Part shown: positions 57,801 to 64,000 of the stretch, one piece after another
How the letters are laid out: every line of letters starts with the position of its first letter
Position numbering within the stretch: position 1 is the stretch's first letter
Assembly (NCBI GenBank): GCA_031841125.1
Contig: CM063113.1
Span: 60,691,211-60,755,210 of the forward strand
Direction: 5' to 3'
DNA: 64,000 nucleotides
DNA from: Acanthococcus lagerstroemiae
Lineage: Eukaryota; Arthropoda; Insecta; Hemiptera; Eriococcidae
Notes under the pieces: generated by a model
Database searches by the model: none
The model's input: the letters and a program-made list of their open reading frames with translations, nothing else
What the model was told of the DNA's origin: nothing
Position numbers and translations under genes: made by a program

Positions 57801-59195
57801 AAGTTGAAGTTACACTACAATGAAAAAACAAAATTACATATGCGTTGATTTTTTTTCGTAGCGAATTTATTTCACTTCATTTGAGGATAAAAATTCAATA
57901 ATATCTCTTGAATCTGAATGTATAAATAAATCTAAGTTCATCTGAACTCTTCTCCCAAAGCTTATGTCGAAACTAATTACACGACCTCAATAACCTAAGA
58001 AAAGATATCTATCTCGAATCTATAATGTATGGTGGAGCGTCTGGCGATGCACACACGTCAAATCGACTCTCCGGACACCGCACCCCTAGCTCCGGAAACT
58101 ACCCTTTCGAGTATCGCATCAGTGACCAGAGGGAATCTCGAACCTGTAGATCTTTTTCCGTTCTCTCGAAGTTTTTATGGTAGCTCTAAATCAGTGACAA
58201 AATTCAATTCCACGACCCCCGAATGCCAAGAAACGATCAATATCCACTCATACCAATAAATTTTTCCCTACTTCAGCTCCCTTTTCCTCGGAGTGCCTCA
58301 ATTTTCGTGGCAGTTGGAAAGCAACGTTGGGATCGAATTCATCGACTTGAAAAAGTTCAAAATATAATAATATGTATTTCATCCCTGTACATTTTTTCCA
58401 TTTTTCAGTACCCCTTCTCCCCTTTATGCTTCTACAAGTTTCAGAAATTTCCTCATTCAAGTCATCAAAAATTGTACAAAACATGAGAAACACAATAATT
58501 TTGTTATGGTATTCAAGGGGAAGGGGAACGCTTCAGTAGCAAATTCTATGATAGTGAGGTATAGTGGTTGGGAAGCGTGTCTGATGACAACTTACAGCCC
58601 ATCTGGTATTGAAAATTGGTGATCCCAGAAAAATAATCAAAATTAAAAATAATCAAAATTCTACGTTTGCCCTCGTAAAGCCCATGTTAATGTGCATCAG
58701 TGAGAAAGACCATGTTAGAACCGCACCCCACCCCAAGAGTTTTGGGATAGACACGAAAAATATTTTTTTTAAGTCTTATGTAAAGGTTTACAAAGAACAG
58801 AATTTGAGACATTTTTTCACAAATTTTATGGTTTGAAATATCTTTTTGCAAAAATCTGATAGGACTTAACCTCCACTGCAAAATTTGCAACATGCGGATT
58901 TCCAGTTGTTTAAAAAAAAAAACAAAAAAAAAAACAAAAAAAAACAATTTAACAATTTGCGTAAACTCCCGCTTAATATAAGAAAATTTTCAATCCTCAT
59001 TGTTTACCGAGACTTCGTTCATGGTGCCTAATGAAATTGCGTCTCTCCTAATTTTTGACTGTGCGAAGTTGGATCAAGATGCTTGAAAGTAGGATCTCAA
59101 CTTACCAAGTTTCCTTTTGTGTAAAAAAAAAAAAACTATTCCTTTGAATGCGGATTCGAACGTTACACTAACTTCAAGTTTTCCTATGAAAACAC
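54894..59195. other. Intronic DNA with a MITE end and a CTCF-like motif
   Basis: 55577 begins CAGTGGCGTATTTAGGGGGG, a left end of the CAGTGGCGTAGC family whose right end is missing. A T-run lies at 55679-55694. Open frames around 56790-57583 on both strands lie in GC-richer DNA but have no recognised product. An A-rich tract with interspersed C lies at 58911-58944. Confidence 0.45.
56499..56514 (+). promoter_or_regulatory. CTCF-like motif
   Basis: CCACTAGGTGGCGCTA contains the AGGTGGCGC core known for insect CTCF sites and fits the wider consensus at most positions. It may be an insulator site, or a word carried by an unrecognised repeat. Sequence match only. Confidence 0.35.
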
Positions 59196-60980
59196 TTCAA
59201 ACAAAGTATCGAAATAGGAATTTCTTGGGCTGCTGATTTTGAACTTAATTTGACTTTTTGACTTTGACTGGTGCCCCAAAAGTCATAGTTCAGTTATGAA
59301 GTGGGCTAAATTTTTTTTTTTAATCGAATAAGATATTGAAAAAGGGAAATACCTGTTCGCTATTTCAAAAATTTTATCAGATTTTTTATCCGGCCTAAAT
59401 CTAAGCATTTTTACTAGAAAAAATTTTTAACTTTGGGGCTCAAATCAAATTCGGATCTGGAACCTACTCGTAATACAGTTTTTGAAATCAGCGGCCCGGA
59501 AAAATTTCCTTTTCAATTCTTTTTTTTATTTAAAAATGAGAAAAATAAATTAAAAAAACAATTTTGCTCATTTTGTGAGTAACATCGGGAATTTGAGCCA
59601 CAAGAATCGGAGCCGGATTAAAAATCTGCTTCGATATTCAAAATCAGTGACCCAAGAAACTCTTGTTTCGATGCTTTGTTAGATATCTTTTCTTTTGAAA
59701 ATCCAAAGTTGATGGAATATTATAGCGGAGGAAAGACAGTTTTCACTCAGAAAGAAAACAGATATTACCAAATTGAAATTCTACTTTGTCGCCCTTTGAT
59801 CCGACTTCTCGGTTAAAAATAAAGTTGGGGACACATTTAATTAGACATCCCGTTTAAGGTAACCAACCACCAAAACTTTGAAATCGCTGTAACTCGACTT
59901 CATTTTATTTATTGGCCTATTATTATAATTTTCTCCTAAAATTTGGATACTTTTTTCTGAGGTTTAATGCTGATCACAAATGTAGGATTCGATTTTGGAT
60001 TTGGCTCCGATGTGGGCCTAAAAATCCAGATTTTAGACCTGAAGTGTGCAAAATTGGCGTAGTTTAAAAAATCGACCAGTGTCGGAATGAGTGTTTTAGA
60101 TTGCCGATTCCGAATAATTCATCCGATTTTACATTCGCTCCAGATTGGTCCCGGAAATAAATTTTAGCCTCCAAAAAAGCCAAACCGACTGAGGATACAA
60201 AATCGAACAAAGTTGTAAGTCGCTGATTTCGAATATTCCTTCAGATTTTCGATCCGGTTCCAATTTCAGCCCTGAAGTCAAAATTTTACCCTTCGAATAG
60301 GGTAACTGATGGATTAGCCTCAGAAATTGAATCTAGGATCAAAATTATGGGTTTTGTGCGTCTGACTACCTACGACATTACATTTGATTTTCATTCAGGC
60401 CTTTTAGGCCTCGAAATCAAAAGTGCTGCCTTCAAAAACGGCAAAATTGACTCTGAGTAAAAGAAAACCTCGTATCGGACTAGTGGTTATTTCGATTGCT
60501 GGTTTTGGATATCTCATTTGATTTTCGATCCGATTCTGATATTCATGTTCGAAAATCAAAATTCCCATTGGTGAGGAAACAAACATTACTTAATTTGGCA
60601 ATTCGAACAGCGTACTTATTTCATCATTGATTTTGGAAATCTTAACAAGGGGACTCCAAAACTTTATTCGATTCTTCAAGCCGAGTCTGTTATGTCCATT
60701 TCTGATTGCTATTAAACTTTTTGAGCCCAGATTTGGGTCGGGTTAAAAGTCTGATACAATTTCTATACAGTTTTCCATTCTTTCAGTCTAAACAATTTCG
60801 ATCATTTTGGATCTAAGATTTGACACTTCGAACTCACTTTGGGGCTGGGTCAGAAATATGGTGCGATACCCTTTAATTTGCCGTTCAGAATACCTCTATG
60901 TTGATGCCTTTCAATTTGTGAAATTCCAAAATTGGAGGTGCAGGCCCCTTTCGACAAGGGGGGGGGGGGATTTTCAACTT
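59196..60980. repeat. Very diverged tandem array with an inverted segment
   Basis: A unit around CTGATTTYGAATATYYCATT followed by CGATTTTCGATCCGGTTC recurs from about 59230 to 60930 at roughly 180-bp spacing, with heavy divergence. 59206-59252 and 59638-59684 are inverted copies of each other (CAAAGYATCGAAA, TTTCTTGGGY, CTGATTTTGAA). A G-run lies at 60959-60971. No coding content. Confidence 0.6.
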
Positions 60981-61177
60981 AGAAAGAAACTAGACTGTGG
61001 AAGATGTTCGTGTGTTCCGTTTCGATCCGCCTTTTCGCAATAAAAAAAGTAGATGGACATTTCATGGCACTCTGTATGTACGTGTACACGTATACAGGGT
61101 TATGTCGTTGATCTCGAGCTTGCAAAGAAACTCTTTCGTATCGCATTTAACATCGGTCGCGAAATAGAAAACATGTA

Positions 61178-61419
61178 GGCTGACAGGAAGAAAGGGACCT
61201 CAGGGCAAAAAAAAACATTTTTGTGGTAACTATTTTTGACTAAATTTTCGGCCGTTCTTTCGCCTGGTACTGTCGAAAAAATTCTAAAAAATTTTCCGAA
61301 ATGGCTGTAAGTTTTCAAAGTTGAGTGTGTCCGTAACGTGAAAACGTTATCAATTTTGTTTATCCGCTCTCCTGTAAAATTTACATTTTTGCGCTGAGGG
61401 CCTTTTCTTCCTGTCAGCT
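61178..61419. mobile_element. MITE with RGCTGACAGGAAGAAA ends
   Basis: The inverted repeats extend about 35 bp with few changes (GGCTGACAGGAAGAAAGG on the left, AGCTGACAGGAAGAAAAG as the complement on the right). TA on each side (61176-61177 and 61420-61421) fits a Tc1/mariner-type target. 242 bp. The minus-strand open frame across it is a by-product of the palindrome. Confidence 0.7.
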
Positions 61420-61421
61420 TA

Positions 61422-63463
61422 CACATTACCCTGCAGGGACATCCTACAGTTAATGGCGCCGTGATATTCGATAAACCGTTCGATCATCGAGCCCCATACC
61501 ATTTCCATGTCCAAATGCTCGTCTTTTCTCTCCTCTTTCATGTTCGATGTATACTTTTGTAGATGGAAAAAAAAAAAAAAAAAAAAAAGTTATTTCGCGA
61601 AGATAGAAGAGAAAAAAAAAAACATAAGAAATACGAAACAAATTTTTCGTTTTTATTTGGTAACTTAAATCAGATTTTACGAATTCCAATTCTACGAAAG
61701 GAAAACTCAATTACGTCGACGGCCTGAAGCTGTCAGTCCGCAAATGCGAAGGGAAAAAATGCTAACTTTCGCGCATAGGCTTTGGTAATTAGTTTTTAAT
61801 GATAGGGTGGAACTACGGACGATTTGATTTATTGAAATAAATGGAACGAGGTAAGTTTTAATGCAGTTTGGGTGAATTTTCCAATGTAACGAGGCCGCTT
61901 TTAACGACTCGAATTAATCAACTTGGCGAAGAATTTAATTGCTGTATGCGTCGCGTTATTAGTTTTGATTTTTCATTAGAGACCGCATCGTAAAGTATAT
62001 TTTCCGCCCCCGGGTTAAGCGTTCGGGGCGAGGAGTCGAGGGAATGGAGCTGTCGAAACAGGAAACGAGTATTTTCGGTCTCGCCGGTCCTTGTTTCATA
62101 CATAAATTTAACACTCGTGCAGTTCGTAAGTGGCATTCGCTGTACTCCTCGCTTATAGCTGTTAGCAAATCAGTTGAAATCATGTAGAGAGAGAGAGTGG
62201 AAAGGAGAGAAAAATGGGCTCACGATATTGGTTACCGAAGTTTTAACGATCCCGAATGAAAGCCAACGTAGGTAATTTGCCCTACTCAGAAAGACGAAAA
62301 ACACACATTTTTGGGCCCTGCTTTGGAAAAGTTTTGATTGAAAAGACCATGGACTATGAGTGCTTCTCAGATTCTCATTTCTTGGGGGAAAAAAATAATA
62401 ATAATTGAATTTAAAAATGTTTGTAGTTTTGCTTTCCGTAAGGAAATAAGCTCCGCTGCCAATGTGCAAATACTAAAACGGATAAGGAGGGTTATGTAAC
62501 CTTGTGACAGTCGGACTTTAAGGGCTAATTGAATCCTGCGACAACCATTCACTTTTAGCGATACAGTAGTGTCAAAATGGACAAACTCCTCTCCACTGGG
62601 GAATGGCTCTTCAGCTGTGTCCTTTCAAACGTTTCTAAGAAAGGTGATTTTAGATTGATTTTTGCTTTTTATTTGTACTAACCTCGACCCTCCCGGGAAA
62701 AACTTCAGGATCCGGGACGTAAATCTGAATAAGTCACAGACTAAATTGACATGTATGTCAAAAACGTGCACTATTCTCCTGTCTTGTAATATTCCTATTG
62801 TGAATTCCTTACATCACTGTGAAGTCTTCATCTCATACTTTGGTGCATTGAATAACGCCCTGCCCCCGTCACTCGTGAAAAAAAGACGGACTGTGAGACA
62901 GAGACGCGGGGTGTGTCATGTAGGGACTAGGGAGTCACGAGAGTCCAGAGACAAGCCAACACGATACACGACTGAGAGGTGAGCTGGAGGAACGCGTGTC
63001 AATGCATTACTGTCCAAAACCTCAAAAAGTTGGAAAATGATGAAGCCGTAAGCCATGACTGCGCCTCCAGTCGAAATTTTCATTTAGAATTTTTTCTTGT
63101 TTAGTTCAGGAATCACCTTTAACCCTGAGTACATAATAATGGCGGAGTTATGGGAGGTTTTGGGGTTAACCTTTCCCCGAACTTTCAAACTTTTTTCCCA
63201 TTCAATAAATTGAGGCAGTTGAAAAAAGTAGAAAAAAGGTCTGTTAAAAATTGACCTCACCCTCCCTCTTCGCCCCCCCAAAAAAAATTGGTATAACTAT
63301 GCCACTGGTGCATAAGTTCAGTTAAAATTCTATGAATACAGATAGGTGCGAAGAAATGCCGATTTTCTTCGGTTTTACATCTCTACGCAAAAATTTGATA
63401 GATGCGTCCGAGAAACCCCTAAATGTAGGTCAGGTTTAGGTTCCTTTATTGGGCTTCCACGAG
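61422..63463. other. Intronic DNA with no recognised gene
   Basis: A-run at 61566-61588. Near 63290-63307 the sequence GGTATAACTATGCCACTG looks like a lone right end of the CAGTGGCGTAGC MITE family, preceded by a C-run and A-run. Open frames on both strands of 61450-62552 lack a family match. Confidence 0.4.
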
Positions 63464-63557
63464 CAGGGGCGGATACAAAAACATTGTAGCTGTAGGTCAC
63501 TATAGACAGATTTAGATATTTCGTTGGAGGGGAGGGGGTCCGGGGTATCCGCCACTG
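63464..63557. mobile_element. Small MITE with CAGGGGCGGATAC ends
   Basis: Left CAGGGGCGGATAC and right GTATCCGCCACTG are inverted repeats. The flanks TCCACGAG and CCTACGAT agree at 5 of 8 positions, so the target duplication is plausible but worn. 94 bp. Confidence 0.6.
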
Positions 63558-63689
63558 CCTACGATCTTATATTTGTGAAAATCAGGTGCCCGGCAGGTAT
63601 TTCTTAGAAGTTAAAATAGACCAACATTTTGACTGCCATTTGTATTCGTCCAGACAACGTCCGATCTCAATTTGAAAGTTTTGAAGACG

Positions 63690-63955
63690 TTCATTTCAAT
63701 GCGAAATCTCCATCTGCCCACACTGCGAACAATAGGTGCTCCAGATGAGACCATCGTAGACTGCGAGGTATGTGCTCTAGCCAAAATTACACTACTGCCT
63801 TCTAAATACGAACGATGGAAAGCAACTAAGCCGCTTTAAATTATTCATTCTGACATGTTGGGAAAGATTTCTCCACCCACGCATCCGGGTAAGAAGGTGT
63901 ACAACTACGTGGCTGCAAACGTCAAACAAAAGTCAGATTATAATTTTCCAAGTTC
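63690..63955 (+). pseudogene. Ty1/copia polyprotein fragment (integrase zinc finger and catalytic start)
   Basis: The frame reads LPTLRTIGAPDETIVDCEVC, then ALAKITLLPSKYERWKATKP, a stop, and IIHSDMLGKISPPTHPGKK. The CxxC of the GAG-pre-integrase/zinc-binding part, the KATKPL(E)IIHSD block and the first integrase aspartate are those of copia-type LTR retrotransposons. The stop replaces the glutamate usually found after PL. Homology fades after YNYVA near 63920, without the DDYSR block. No LTR was seen. Confidence 0.75.
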
Positions 63956-64000
63956 AAATAATTAACTGAAAGCTTTTAATGTGAATTACTCGGAACGACG

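Noticed and set aside
61100..61426. 108-codon minus-strand frame
   Set aside because: It spans both inverted repeats of a 242-bp MITE; the symmetry alone explains the open frame.

Overview
The window looks like nuclear DNA of an arthropod, most likely an insect with a large, repeat-filled genome. It is AT-rich, has no operons or dense open reading frames, and is littered with dead DNA transposons, MITEs, LINE fragments and a tRNA-type SINE. I cannot name the species; a hemipteran would fit the flavour of the repeats, but that is inference.

Only one stretch reads as a host protein-coding gene. It is a single internal exon at 41221-41659 (+) with a good branch point, acceptor and donor. It encodes a serine/arginine/proline-rich N-terminal segment that runs into the first residues of a protein kinase domain, ending ...LNQYKLIDSIGQ. 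This matches the start of calcium/calmodulin-dependent protein kinase kinase (CaMKK). The next kinase-domain exon, expected to begin with a GSYG-type glycine loop, was not found in the 22 kb to its right, so the right part of the window is probably one very long intron. The DNA to the left may be an upstream intron or intergenic.

Layout. 1-2.4 kb: the right part of a hAT transposon with a broken transposase gene, itself hit by a short Tigger-like element. 2.6-4.7 kb: two non-autonomous hAT elements with 8-bp target duplications. 7.1-7.8 kb: a TIR element. 8.0-9.2 kb: a dead LINE (-). 9.3-11.2 kb: a TIR element holding a long inverted repeat. 11.6-11.9 kb: a GTTACCC-rich repeat. 12.8-15.4 kb: a dead Jockey LINE (+). 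17.1-17.4 kb: a 53-bp minisatellite. 17.8-18.7 kb: the end of an RNase H-bearing LINE (-). 22.7-23.7 kb: a MITE, then a SINE split by a LINE tail. 27.2 kb: a complete SINE with a 13-bp target duplication. 29.8-31.9 kb: a second hAT-like wreck carrying a nested MITE. 36.3-37.4 and 53.7-54.9 kb: two copies of one TIR repeat in opposite orientation. 41.2 kb: the CaMKK exon. 43.3-51.1 kb: several hAT MITEs, a 5'-truncated RTE-type LINE with a 12-bp target duplication and a palindromic 5' junction, and a hairpin. 59-61 kb: a very diverged tandem array. 63.7-64 kb: a Ty1/copia integrase remnant.

Nothing here works together as a pathway. The biological content is one kinase exon in a transposon graveyard. 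The most informative observations are insertion structures that can be read exactly: nested insertions, perfect target-site duplications and a templated LINE junction. I did not find convincing evidence of a wholly new system. rRNA, functional tRNA and CRISPR features were not seen.
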